Position numbers and translations under genes: made by a program
Part shown: positions 46,212-55,296 of the stretch, piece by piece
Position numbering within the stretch: the first letter of the stretch is position 1
Layout: the number at the start of each line of letters is the position of its first letter
The notes under the pieces: generated by a model
Database searches by the model: none
What the model was told of the DNA's origin: nothing
Seen by the model: the letters and a program-made list of their open reading frames with translations, nothing else
DNA from: Aquamicrobium sp.
GTDB lineage: Bacteria > Pseudomonadota > Alphaproteobacteria > Rhizobiales > Rhizobiaceae
Reading direction: 5' to 3'
Assembly (NCBI GenBank): GCA_019739225.1
Contig: JAHHDT010000005.1
Location: 992,001 to 1,056,000 of the forward strand
DNA length: 64,000 bases

Positions 46212-47180
46212 ATGGCACAAACGATCGCAAGAGACGTTCCTTCACCGGCGGGCCGGAGCGAAGGCATGGGCAGCCAGCTCGTGTCGGCCATCGCCAATCG
46301 CGCGGTGATCCTGGTTCCCTATCTCTGGCTGTTTATTTTCTTTCTGGTGCCGTTCGGCATCGTGCTGAAAATTTCGCTGTCGCAGACCGCGATTGCGATG
46401 CCGCCGTATCTGCCGGTCTTCGGCTTCGGCGACGGTGTCTCGGGCTTCATCGCCAATCTGCGCGAACTCTCTTTCGACAATTACCTGTGGCTTCTCGACG
46501 ACGCGCTCTATTTCAACGCCTACGTCTCGAGCGTCGTCATCGCGGGCGTTTCGACATTCTTTGCGCTGTTGATCGGCTACCCGATGGCCTACGGCATGGC
46601 GCGCGCGCCGGAATCCATGCGGCCACTGCTGTTGATGCTTGTGATCCTGCCCTTCTGGACGTCGTTCCTGATCCGCGTCTACGCCTGGATCGGCATCCTG
46701 AAGCCCGAAGGCCTGCTGAACCAGTTCCTGCTGTGGGTGGGCGTTATCGACACGCCGCTGCAGATCATGAATACCAACACGGCGATCTATATCGGCATCG
46801 TCTATTCCTACCTGCCTTTCATGGTGCTGCCGCTCTACGCGACGCTGGAAAAGATGGACTTTTCGCTGATTGAAGCGGCTCAGGATCTTGGCTGTCCGCC
46901 CACGACCGCATTCTGGAAGATCACCTTCCCACTGTCTTTGCCGGGCGTCGTGGCCGGTTGCCTGCTGGTCTTCATCCCGGCAATCGGCGAATTCGTCATT
47001 CCCGACCTGCTTGGCGGCTCCCAGACGCTGATGATCGGCAAGACGCTGTGGAACGAGTTCTTCTCCAACCGCGACTGGCCGGTCGCCTCGGCCGTGGCCA
47101 TCGTGCTGTTGCTGATCCTCGTGGTGCCGATGATGTTCTTCCAGCGTGCTCAGGCGCGCGCGCAGGAACAGGGGAGGTAG
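46212..47180 (+). CDS. potH: Polyamine ABC transporter permease (PotH/PotB type)
   Basis: A 322-residue inner-membrane permease with about six helices. The cytoplasmic EAA loop is visible as FSLIEAAQDLGCPPTTAFWKI near residue 215, which docks to the ATPase. The first hydrophobic segment is near residues 33-55. It lies 15 bases after potG and pairs with the next gene. Confidence 0.92.
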   Translation: MAQTIARDVPSPAGRSEGMGSQLVSAIANRAVILVPYLWLFIFFLVPFGIVLKISLSQTAIAMPPYLPVFGFGDGVSGFIANLRELSFDNYLWLLDDALYFNAYVSSVVIAGVSTFFALLIGYPMAYGMARAPESMRPLLLMLVILPFWTSFLIRVYAWIGILKPEGLLNQFLLWVGVIDTPLQIMNTNTAIYIGIVYSYLPFMVLPLYATLEKMDFSLIEAAQDLGCPPTTAFWKITFPLSLPGVVAGCLLVFIPAIGEFVIPDLLGGSQTLMIGKTLWNEFFSNRDWPVASAVAIVLLLILVVPMMFFQRAQARAQEQGR

Positions 47181-47183
47181 GCC

Positions 47184-48002
47184 ATGCAGGGGCAACTCAG
47201 CCGCTTCAACATCGCCTCGCTGGTTCTGGGGTTCTCGTTTCTCTACCTGCCGATCGTTCTGCTGGTCATCTACTCGTTTAACGACTCGCGCCTGGTCACG
47301 GTATGGGGCGGCTTCTCGACGCGCTGGTATGTGTCGCTCCTGTCCAACCAGCAGCTTCTGGATGCCGCCTGGGTCACTGCGCGGATCGCCTTTGTCTCGG
47401 CTACGGTCGCCACGGTGCTGGGCACGCTGGCGGCGCTAGCGCTCACGCGTTACACGCGCTTTCGGGGGCGTTTTCTTTTCTCCGGCATGGTCTTCGCGCC
47501 GCTGGTGATGCCAGAGGTCATTACCGGGCTTTCGCTGCTTCTGCTGTTTGTCGCGGTCGGGCTCGATCGCGGGTTCCTCACCGTCACGCTGGCCCACATC
47601 ACCTTCACCATGTGTTTCGTGGCCGTGGTGGTGCAGTCGCGACTGCTGAGCTTCGACAGATCGCTGGAAGAGGCCGCCATGGACCTCGGGGCAACTCCGA
47701 TGCGCACATTCTTCCAGGTGACGCTTCCGGTCATCATGCCCGCCATCGTGTCCGGCTGGATGCTGGCCTTCACCCTGTCTCTCGATGATCTGGTCATCGC
47801 CAGCTTTACCTCCGGCCCCGGCGCCACCACGCTGCCGATGCGCATCTACAGTCAGGTGCGGCTGGGCGTGACGCCGGAGATAAACGCGGTCTGCACGATC
47901 CTGATCGTGGTTGTCACTGCAGGCGTTTTGACCGCCGCCATCCTCAACAAGCGGCGTGATGTGCAGCGCCGGCGCGACGAGCAGGCCGCCCAGCGCGGAT
48001 AG
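47184..48002 (+). CDS. potI: Polyamine ABC transporter permease (PotI/PotC type)
   Basis: A 272-residue permease with an EAA loop EEAAMDLGATPMRTFFQVTLP near residue 160 (longer motif abbreviated) and about six membrane helices. It starts three bases after potH and ends seven bases before a convergent AsmA-family gene. It completes the polyamine importer with potF, potG and potH. Confidence 0.92.
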   Translation: MQGQLSRFNIASLVLGFSFLYLPIVLLVIYSFNDSRLVTVWGGFSTRWYVSLLSNQQLLDAAWVTARIAFVSATVATVLGTLAALALTRYTRFRGRFLFSGMVFAPLVMPEVITGLSLLLLFVAVGLDRGFLTVTLAHITFTMCFVAVVVQSRLLSFDRSLEEAAMDLGATPMRTFFQVTLPVIMPAIVSGWMLAFTLSLDDLVIASFTSGPGATTLPMRIYSQVRLGVTPEINAVCTILIVVVTAGVLTAAILNKRRDVQRRRDEQAAQRG

Positions 48003-48008
48003 CGCGGG

Positions 48009-49844
48009 CTATTCGAAGTCGATTGTGGAGCCGACCTGTGCGGCAAACGGCGAATCCCACGCGCCACCGATGAAGAAGGACAGATCGGCGTCGCCGGGCT
48101 GGCCATCTTCTCCGAGTGGCGCCAGATAGCCTGAGAGCGCCAGCGCACGGCCGAAATAGGGAATGATGCCGCCGAGCGTCAGCACCTGCCCGTTGAGGCG
48201 GAATTCAGCCTTTTCGATCCGTGCGACGCCGCCATTGACCCTGGCCTTGAACTCCGCGCCGCGCATCGGCAGCGTGCCGCCGACGATTTCCGATAGAGCG
48301 AAGAAGCCGCCGGCCGACGCGCGCTCCCTGAACTTGGCGAGATCGAACCCCTGCAGCGCGCCTTCGCCCAAGGTTCCGCTCACCGTGCCCTCGGCATTGC
48401 CCATCACCGTATTCCAGTCGCGGCCGGTGCCCTTGAGCATCAGCGAGAGATTGGCGCGCCCCTGCGGCACCAATTGAGTGGCGCCGGTCGCACTGGCGAT
48501 CGCCCGCGCATCGACATTGTCTGCCATCATGCGCATCTCTACGGCCTTGCTCTCCCCCTGCAGGTCGACACGCACGCCTGCCTGCAGCTTGCCGTCGAAG
48601 ACGGTCGCGTCCGAGATGTCGAAGGCGGCGAGCGTGCCTTTCACCTGAGCGGCGGCGGCCAGCTCGGTCATCGCGACGGTGCCCAGCGTTGCATTGGCGG
48701 CCGAAAGGCGCAGGTCCAGCGACAGTTGCTCGGAGAAGCCGGTGTCGATCTGGTCATAGATGTTGCCGTTGGTGGTCGCGAGCGGCGTGAACGCTGAAAG
48801 AAACGATCGCACGTCGAGAGTGTCAAATGCGAGCGTTCCCGAAATCGCCGGAACCGGATCGGCGAAAGAGACCTCAAGCACGCCGCGTCCCGAATTGCCG
48901 CTGAGGTTGAGCGCGACGGAATCGAGCCGCAACCGCTGTGCGGTGCCCTGCATCGTACCGGCGATGGACATCGCGCCGATCGCCGCGCCTGGTGCGATGT
49001 CTGTCTTCGACCATTCGAGCATCCGCCGCAGCGACGGCGAGGAGAGGCTGCCCTTTCCTTCGAAATAGGTGTTCTTCGAGAGATTGGCCGTTCCCTCGAA
49101 GCTTGCTTCCAGCAGCGCCGATTTCAGGCTTGCGGTTGCGGGTGCGTTGCCGCCCGCAATCAGCAGCAGCGGTTGCGCGCTCGACCCTTCGACAGCGATA
49201 TTCTCGCCGCGCCAGATGCCGGTTGCCGTCAGCCGCGCGGTGCGGTTGAGCGATGGCCAGACGATCTTGCCGTTGAGGCTGCTGATGCCGTCCTCGGCGT
49301 CTCCGTCGACGACCGCAATGCGCCCCTCGAAGAATTCAACCGTGCCGAATGCGTCGTCGGGCAGCGCGCTACGGTCGGGATTGCCCGGGTTGCTCGCCAC
49401 GATCTCTCGTGCTGCGGTGACTGCGCGCGTCATGCGCCCACCGCCGGGTGAGGCTGGCAGGTCGATAACTGAACCTTCGATGGTCAGCCGCAGCACCGGC
49501 CGGTACATCGCCACGGCCGAGAGCACCACATTGCCGCGCAGCGCTGCCAGCGCCGAAAGGGCTACTTCCAGCCTGTCGGCTTTCAATACCGGCGGGTGGC
49601 CGTTGTCAGCCCATTCGAGAAAGGCAACATCGTTGAGCGTTGCCCTGAAAGTCGGCCAGACGTCGAGCGCCGGTGCCTCACCCAGCACGACACGGTAGCC
49701 GCTCCACAGACTAAGCTCATGGGCGATGCGATCCCGCACGATCTGTGTGGATGCGACCCAAGGCAGCGCGGCGATGAACAAAAGCGCGAGCGCGAGCAGT
49801 GCCGCCAGCGCGATAACGCCTCGTTTCACCATTGAAAGCCGCAT
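48009..49844 (-). CDS. AsmA-family protein
   Basis: The 611-residue protein has one N-terminal membrane anchor (residues about 8-30) and a long periplasmic part made of repeated beta-rich units, ending in an AsmA-like C-terminal region (FDLAKFRERASAGGFFALSE, then GGIIPYFGRALALSGYLAP). AsmA relatives bridge inner and outer membranes and are thought to move or organise lipids. ATG 49844 or ATG 49832 could be the start. It is transcribed alone and is convergent with potI. Confidence 0.85.
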   Translation of the reverse strand: MRLSMVKRGVIALAALLALALLFIAALPWVASTQIVRDRIAHELSLWSGYRVVLGEAPALDVWPTFRATLNDVAFLEWADNGHPPVLKADRLEVALSALAALRGNVVLSAVAMYRPVLRLTIEGSVIDLPASPGGGRMTRAVTAAREIVASNPGNPDRSALPDDAFGTVEFFEGRIAVVDGDAEDGISSLNGKIVWPSLNRTARLTATGIWRGENIAVEGSSAQPLLLIAGGNAPATASLKSALLEASFEGTANLSKNTYFEGKGSLSSPSLRRMLEWSKTDIAPGAAIGAMSIAGTMQGTAQRLRLDSVALNLSGNSGRGVLEVSFADPVPAISGTLAFDTLDVRSFLSAFTPLATTNGNIYDQIDTGFSEQLSLDLRLSAANATLGTVAMTELAAAAQVKGTLAAFDISDATVFDGKLQAGVRVDLQGESKAVEMRMMADNVDARAIASATGATQLVPQGRANLSLMLKGTGRDWNTVMGNAEGTVSGTLGEGALQGFDLAKFRERASAGGFFALSEIVGGTLPMRGAEFKARVNGGVARIEKAEFRLNGQVLTLGGIIPYFGRALALSGYLAPLGEDGQPGDADLSFFIGGAWDSPFAAQVGSTIDFE

Positions 49845-50065
49845 CTCGCCTCGCCGCTAGGGGATGTCGCCGGCGACGCTCCCTACACTACCCGATTTGC
49901 AGAATAGCTGCTTTTCAAGCTTTTGTGGCCTGCCTATGGCGTTTTCCACCAGGCAGATGGAGGTATTTTCGCCACCTTGCCTTGCAAGCCGGCGATATGC
50001 TTAACCCTCTGCAAATTTCCTGCCGGCGGAATCCTCACCGTTCGGCACCCTCAGGAGGAACCCGC

Positions 50066-52024
50066 ATGAACCAGACTGCCCCGCTTTGGAGTCCGTCGGC
50101 CGAAGATATCGCGGCTGCGCCGATGACCGCCTTCATGGCCCTGGCTGAAAAGGCGAGCGGCAAGCCGATTGCGGACTACGAAACGCTGCATGCATGGTCT
50201 GTCGACGATCGTGAGACCTTTTGGAATCTCGTCTGGGATTATTGCGACGTTATCGGCGAGCGCGGGGAGCGTACGCTGATCGATGGCGACAAGATGCCGG
50301 GCGCCCGGTTCTTTCCGGATGCGAAGCTGAATTTCGCTGAGAACCTGCTTCGCAAGACGGGAAGTTCCGACGCGCTTGTGTTCCGCGGCGAGGACAAAGT
50401 CGAGCGAAGGCTGTCCTGGGATGAGTTGCGTGCGTTGGTCTCACAGCTTCAGCAGCTCTTCCGCGCCCATGGCGTCAAGGCCGGCGATCGCGTCGCCGCC
50501 ATGATGCCCAACATGCCCGAGACGATCGCCTGCATGCTGGCGGCGGCTTCCATCGGCGCTATCTGGTCTTCCTGTTCCCCTGATTTCGGCGAGCAGGGCG
50601 TGCTCGACCGCTTCGGCCAGATCGAGCCCGTGCTTTTCATCGCGCCCGACGGCTACTGGTATGCCGGCAAGCGCATCGAGGTCGGGGCGAAGATCGCGGC
50701 CGTGCTCGACAGGATGCCTTCGGTGAAAGCGGCCCTGATTGTCGATTATCTCGGAACGGCCAGGGAGGTGGCGGGCGGTATCGGCAAGGCCGAAGCGCTG
50801 GAGACCGCGCTTTCGCCTTTCGCACCTGCGCCGCTCGAGTTCGAGCGACAGGCTTTCGATCATCCGCTCTATATCCTGTTCTCGTCGGGCACGACGGGCA
50901 TTCCCAAATGCATCGTCCATTCCGCCGGCGGCGCGCTGCTGCAGCATGTCAAGGAACAGCGCCTGCACGCCGGCATCGGCGACGGCGACCGTTTCTTCTA
51001 TTTCACCACATGCGGCTGGATGATGTGGAACTGGCTGGTGTCCGGTCTGGCATCCGGCGCGACGCTTCTGCTCTACGACGGTTCGCCCTTCCACCCGAAC
51101 GGCAATGCCATCTTCGATTTCGCGCAAGCCGAGAAGATGACCTATTTCGGTACGTCGGCGAAGTTCATCGATTCCGTGCGCAAGGAAGGTCTGCGCCCCA
51201 TCGAGACTCACGACCTTTCCTCCGTGCGGGTCATCTCGTCGACCGGCTCGCCGCTGGCCCCGGAATGCTTCCGCTTCGTCTATGACGGCATCAAGAAGGA
51301 CGTCCATCTGGCGTCGATCTCGGGCGGCACCGACATCGTTTCCTGTTTCGTCCTCGGCGTGCCGATCAACCCCGTCTGGGTCGGCGAGATCCAGGGTGCG
51401 GGTCTCGGCATGGCTGTCGACGTCTGGGACGATGCCGGCAAGTCCGTTCGTGGCGAAAAAGGCGAACTCGTCTGCACCAGGGCGTTTCCCTGCATGCCGG
51501 TGAAATTCTGGGCGGATCCGGATGACTCCAAATACAAGGCTGCCTATTTCGACCGCTTCGACAATGTGTGGTGCCACGGCGATTTCGCCGAATGGACGGA
51601 GCATGGCGGCCTCGTCATCCATGGCCGCTCCGATGCAACCCTCAATCCTGGCGGCGTGCGCATCGGCACGGCCGAAATCTACAATCAGGTGGAGCAGATG
51701 GAGGAAATCCTCGAGGCGCTCTGCATCGGCCAGACCTGGGAGGACGACGTTCGTGTCGTGCTCTTCGTGCGACTTGCAGAAGGCGTGGTCCTCGACGAGG
51801 CGCTGGAAAAGAAGATCCGCACGAAGATCCGCACCGGCGCCAGCCCGCGTCACGTGCCCGCGCGCATCGTGCCGGTTGCCGACATACCGCGCACCAAGTC
51901 GGGCAAGATTACCGAGCTTGCCGTGCGCGACGTGGTGCATGGCCGTCCGGTCAAGAACAAGGAGGCGCTTGCCAATCCAGAGGCTCTGGAGCTCTATCGC
52001 GACATCACCGCGCTGCAATCGTAG
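50066..52024 (+). CDS. acsA2: Acetoacetate-CoA ligase
   Basis: The 652-residue enzyme activates acetoacetate to acetoacetyl-CoA with ATP. It has the adenylate-forming core: FSSGTTGIPKCIVHSAGG near residue 275, STGSPL, and the C-terminal PRTKSGKITELAVRDV with the catalytic lysine. The N-terminal LWSPSAEDIAAAPMTAFM is characteristic of acetoacetyl-CoA synthetases rather than acetyl-CoA synthetases. In rhizobia the enzyme recovers carbon from polyhydroxybutyrate; a phasin gene lies 7 kb away. The start is ATG 50066, behind AGGAGG. Confidence 0.92.
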   Translation: MNQTAPLWSPSAEDIAAAPMTAFMALAEKASGKPIADYETLHAWSVDDRETFWNLVWDYCDVIGERGERTLIDGDKMPGARFFPDAKLNFAENLLRKTGSSDALVFRGEDKVERRLSWDELRALVSQLQQLFRAHGVKAGDRVAAMMPNMPETIACMLAAASIGAIWSSCSPDFGEQGVLDRFGQIEPVLFIAPDGYWYAGKRIEVGAKIAAVLDRMPSVKAALIVDYLGTAREVAGGIGKAEALETALSPFAPAPLEFERQAFDHPLYILFSSGTTGIPKCIVHSAGGALLQHVKEQRLHAGIGDGDRFFYFTTCGWMMWNWLVSGLASGATLLLYDGSPFHPNGNAIFDFAQAEKMTYFGTSAKFIDSVRKEGLRPIETHDLSSVRVISSTGSPLAPECFRFVYDGIKKDVHLASISGGTDIVSCFVLGVPINPVWVGEIQGAGLGMAVDVWDDAGKSVRGEKGELVCTRAFPCMPVKFWADPDDSKYKAAYFDRFDNVWCHGDFAEWTEHGGLVIHGRSDATLNPGGVRIGTAEIYNQVEQMEEILEALCIGQTWEDDVRVVLFVRLAEGVVLDEALEKKIRTKIRTGASPRHVPARIVPVADIPRTKSGKITELAVRDVVHGRPVKNKEALANPEALELYRDITALQS

Positions 52025-52124
52025 CCGGCGCTATGGTTAGCAAACCGTTGCCGAGAAATTTACCTCGATTTCACGGATGATACAGAATCGTAAACTGCCG
52101 CACAGTCAGGTAGGGTTTTGTTAA

Positions 52125-52254
52125 GGTTCGGGCCCGATAGTCGTGAGCAACTTGAGGGAGAAATCCCGCTCCGCCGCCCTGGAGCTCGGTACGCTCAAGC
52201 TTCTTGTGTGACAGCCAAATTCATACTCAGGCGCTTCTCTGAAGCGCCTTTTTC
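52125..52254 (+). ncRNA. Candidate small RNA with intrinsic terminator
   Basis: The region after the acetoacetate-CoA ligase gene has no ORF but strong structure: CTTGAG (52151) pairs with CTCAAG (52194), a small inner hairpin forms around 52157-52172, and a perfect terminator follows (9-bp stem AGGCGCTTC, loop TCT, then five Ts). The 5' end is a guess near 52125. It could instead be the 3' end of the preceding mRNA. I do not recognise a known RNA family. Confidence 0.4.
52229..52254 (+). terminator. Intrinsic terminator, plus strand
   Basis: AGGCGCTTC and its complement, separated by TCT, are followed by TTTTTC. The T-run is only on the plus strand, so it terminates rightward transcription from the acetoacetate-CoA ligase gene or the candidate small RNA. 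Confidence 0.8.
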
Positions 52255-52274
52255 TTTGCTGTCGCCGGAGGCCC

Positions 52275-53975
52275 TCACATCATCGCTTCGCGGTCTCGCA
52301 TCAGCGCACCTGAAAGCAGGACTATAGGCACGGTAGCAGTCGCGATGATGAGCAACGCCGCCACGGCGCCATCCTGCGCCATGCCGCGCGAGGCGCTTTC
52401 GTAGATGAAGGTTGCGAGCGTGTTGAAACCGAACGGCCGCAGCAGGATCGTCGCCGACAGCTCCTTCATCGTATCTACGAACACCAGCACCCCCGCCGTG
52501 AAGATCGCCGGCCACAACAGCGGGATGGTAACACTCGCCGCGCTCTGCAGCGATGAGCGCCCGAGGCTGCGTGCTGCTTCGTCGATGTTGGGCGGCAGCT
52601 TTTCCAGTCCCGACCGAATGGCGCCTTCAGCCAGCGCCAGAAAGCGGATCGAGCAGGCGAGCACGATCGCCGTTGCCGATCCTGTGAGCAACAGGCCGGT
52701 CGAGACATCGAACCATGCGCGCATCTGGGCGTCGAGCCAGTTGTCGAATCGCGCCAGCGAGAAAAGCAGGCCCAGCGCCATGATGGTTCCCGGCAGCGCA
52801 TAGCCGATCATGGCGAAGCGTGTGGCCAGCGTCACGCCGCTGGATCGCGCCACGCGGGCAGCGTTGATGAGCAGCAGCGCGATGAACACAGCCAGCACCG
52901 CGGCCGCCAGCGCCGTCGTGAGGCTGCTGAGGAAGGCGCGGCCCAGCGCCGGATCGAAAAACTGATGCGTGCGGCGTAACGCGTAGATGCCGAACACGTA
53001 GATCGGAATGCCGAAACCCAGCAGAATGGGGGTGGCGACGACGAGCGTCGCCGCAGGTCTCTGCCACCCGGTGAGCCTTACCCGCGGCGGTCGCGCCTTC
53101 ATGTGGGTCGCGCGGGCCGAATGGAACCGCTGCCGTCGGCGCCCCCACTGCTCGGCCATGAGGAGCGCGAAAACGAACACGAGCATCAGCATCGCGATCT
53201 GTGCCGCGCCTTCGAGGCTGCCGCGATTGAGCCACGTCGTGAAGACAGACAGCGTCAGCGTGCGTACGCCGAGATATTCCGACGCACCGAAATCGTTGAG
53301 CGTCTCCATGAGAACAAGCGCGACGCCCGCGATGATTGCGGGACGCGACACCGGCAGCAGGATGCGGCGGAAAACCGTCAACGGCTTCGCGCCCAGCGTA
53401 CGCGCGACGTCGGCAATGTTGCGACCCTGCATGATGAACACGACGCGTGCCGTCAGATAGACGTAGGGATAAAGCACACAGGACATGACCAGGGCGGCGC
53501 CGCCCGTGGACCGCAGGTCCGGAAACCAGTAGTCGCGGGCGGTGTGGAACCCGAAAAGCGAGCGCCACACCGTCTGCACCGGCCCGGCGAACAGGAAGAA
53601 CTCCGCAAACGCGTATGAGGCCAGATAAGGGGGCACTGCCAGCGGCAGCACGAGCGCCCACGCCAGCGTTCTACGAAAGGGAAAATCATAGCCGACGACG
53701 AGCCAGGCACATGCGACGCCGGTTATGGCCGTCAGTACTGCGACAAGTGCGAGCAGATGCAGTGTTGTCAGCGTCGCGCGAGGCAGCACTGTGGAGGCCA
53801 GATGCGGCCATGCCTCGCCCGTGCCGGAAAACGCAATTCCGGCGAGCGTGGCAACAGGCAGCAGAACCATCGCGCATACTGCGAGCGCGATGAAGAAGAC
53901 GACGCCGTGCCGCTCGCGCTTGACGCGTGGGGCAGGGGCAGTCTGAGGCGATGCTGGTCTGTCTAGGCTCGTCAC
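52275..53975 (-). CDS. fbpB: Ferric-iron ABC transporter permease (FbpB type)
   Basis: This 566-residue protein is a fused pair of permease domains, each with about six helices and its own EAA loop (ARTLGAKPLTVFRRILLPV near residue 190 and ARSLGRSSLQSAASVTIPLL near residue 470). This fused form is typical of FbpB/SfuB iron permeases. It follows the binding-protein gene on the same strand, separated by a hairpin. No fbpC-type ATPase is adjacent, so the ATPase must be encoded elsewhere. Confidence 0.9.
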   Translation of the reverse strand: MTSLDRPASPQTAPAPRVKRERHGVVFFIALAVCAMVLLPVATLAGIAFSGTGEAWPHLASTVLPRATLTTLHLLALVAVLTAITGVACAWLVVGYDFPFRRTLAWALVLPLAVPPYLASYAFAEFFLFAGPVQTVWRSLFGFHTARDYWFPDLRSTGGAALVMSCVLYPYVYLTARVVFIMQGRNIADVARTLGAKPLTVFRRILLPVSRPAIIAGVALVLMETLNDFGASEYLGVRTLTLSVFTTWLNRGSLEGAAQIAMLMLVFVFALLMAEQWGRRRQRFHSARATHMKARPPRVRLTGWQRPAATLVVATPILLGFGIPIYVFGIYALRRTHQFFDPALGRAFLSSLTTALAAAVLAVFIALLLINAARVARSSGVTLATRFAMIGYALPGTIMALGLLFSLARFDNWLDAQMRAWFDVSTGLLLTGSATAIVLACSIRFLALAEGAIRSGLEKLPPNIDEAARSLGRSSLQSAASVTIPLLWPAIFTAGVLVFVDTMKELSATILLRPFGFNTLATFIYESASRGMAQDGAVAALLIIATATVPIVLLSGALMRDREAMM

Positions 53976-53997
53976 GCCGGGTCCTTCAAACGCAAAA

Positions 53998-54021
53998 GCC
54001 GGGCTGCATGCGCAGTCCGGC
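53998..54021 (-). terminator. Attenuating hairpin between iron-binding protein and permease genes
   Basis: On the minus strand GCCGG-A-CTGC pairs with GCAG-C-CCGGC around a short loop with one mismatch, followed by TTTTGCG. This probably reduces permease expression relative to the binding protein. Confidence 0.55.
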
Positions 54022-54044
54022 CTTCGCTTTGCATTGGAGCAAGC

Positions 54045-55103
54045 TTAGCTCGACGGGCCGTCGTCGAGGCCGACGCGATCGACCATCTCCGAAGCTGCCT
54101 TGCGGTGGGCAGCGATCTCGGCCAGCGAGAGGGTGTCGGCGTTCAGTTCACCGAATGCCTGCACCACCGGCGAAGCCTCGAGGCCCGGCTGCACCGGATA
54201 CTCGTAGGACTGCTCGGCCTGGATCTGCTGCGCTTCCGGGCTCGACAGAAACTGGATCAGCTTGACGGCGTTCTCGCGGTTGGGCGAGTTCTTGGCAAGC
54301 GCTACGCCGGAAACGTTGACGTGCGTGCCGCCGTTCTCGAAGGTGGGGAACACGACCTTGATCGCGTTGGCCCATTCCTTTTCCTCGGGGTCCTTTTCAT
54401 TGGTCTGCATCAGGCCGACATAATAGGTGTTGCCCAGCGCGATGTCGCATTCGCCGGCCATGATGGCCTTAGCCTGTGGGCGATCGCCGCCGTCGGGCTT
54501 GCGCGCCAGATTGTTCTTCAGCCCGGTCAGCCATTCCTCGGTCTTCTCCTCGCCCCAATGAGCGATTGCCGCCGAGATCAGCGCGAGGTTGTAGTCGTGC
54601 TGGCCCGAGCGCATGCAGATCTTGCCCTTCCACTTCGGGTCGGCCAACTCGGCATAGGTGATCGGCTCGTCACCGACGCGCTCCTTGGATGCGTAGAGGA
54701 CACGCGCACGCTTGGTGATGCCGAACCAGTGACCCTCGGGGTCGCGATATTCGGCAGGCAGGTTGGCGTTGACGGTCTCGTCTTCCAGCGCCTGCGTCAC
54801 GCCCTTTTCCTTGACGTTCGTCAGGCGTGCGATGTCGACGGTGAGGATCACGTCCGCAGGCGAATTGGTGCCCTCGGCGGCGATGCGGTCCTCAAGCCCC
54901 TTGTCCAGGAACAGGAGTTCGGTGCGGATACCGGTTTCGGCGGTGAATGCATCGAGAGCTGGCTGGATCAGGGCCGGCTGGCGATACGAATAGATGTTGA
55001 CCACCTCATCGGCCGCTGCGGCAAAGGGCACGTAGGCAATGCCGGCTGCAAGCGCTGCCGCCGCGAGGCGGGTGCTGGTCGAGCGAGATGCTCCGAAAAT
55101 CAT
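54045..55103 (-). CDS. fbpA: Ferric-iron ABC transporter substrate-binding protein (FbpA/FutA type)
   Basis: The 352-residue periplasmic protein has a signal peptide (cleavage near AAA-ADEV) and the transferrin-like iron-binding layout: VVNIYSYRQPALIQPALDAF at the mature N-terminus, and a tyrosine pair in GNTYYVGLMQ that supplies phenolate ligands, as in FutA and FbpA. It is the first gene of the iron operon. A perfect ICE-type box lies 125 bases upstream of its ATG, so iron control through Irr is likely. Confidence 0.9.
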   Translation of the reverse strand: MIFGASRSTSTRLAAAALAAGIAYVPFAAAADEVVNIYSYRQPALIQPALDAFTAETGIRTELLFLDKGLEDRIAAEGTNSPADVILTVDIARLTNVKEKGVTQALEDETVNANLPAEYRDPEGHWFGITKRARVLYASKERVGDEPITYAELADPKWKGKICMRSGQHDYNLALISAAIAHWGEEKTEEWLTGLKNNLARKPDGGDRPQAKAIMAGECDIALGNTYYVGLMQTNEKDPEEKEWANAIKVVFPTFENGGTHVNVSGVALAKNSPNRENAVKLIQFLSSPEAQQIQAEQSYEYPVQPGLEASPVVQAFGELNADTLSLAEIAAHRKAASEMVDRVGLDDGPSS

Positions 55104-55227
55104 GACTTTCCTCCAGGCAGGGGGTTCAAAGCCCCGTGTTTGAACGGATCGGATGTTCCAGCGGGAACAGGCGGTTCATGATCGAAACCACATATCTGGT
55201 CAATAGAAAGCGCAACAAAATCAGCAG

Positions 55228-55244
55228 TTTAGAATAATTCTAAA
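55228..55244. promoter_or_regulatory. Irr/ICE-type iron control box
   Basis: TTTAGAATAATTCTAAA matches the alphaproteobacterial ICE consensus TTTAGAA-N3-TTCTAAA exactly. The palindrome extends to 27 bases (55223-55249) with 13-bp arms and a single central base. It is in the 193-base gap upstream of fbpA and is the strongest operator in the window. Confidence 0.75.
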
Positions 55245-55296
55245 CTGCTTAAGTCAGGTTTTCATGAGTGAATTTCGAGATTTGGCTTCCAGAGCC

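Noticed and set aside
49832-50065. N-terminal extension of the acetoacetate-CoA ligase frame
   Set aside because: The family N-terminus begins at ATG 50066, which has a perfect AGGAGG; the extension is Arg/Cys-rich and unlike the family.
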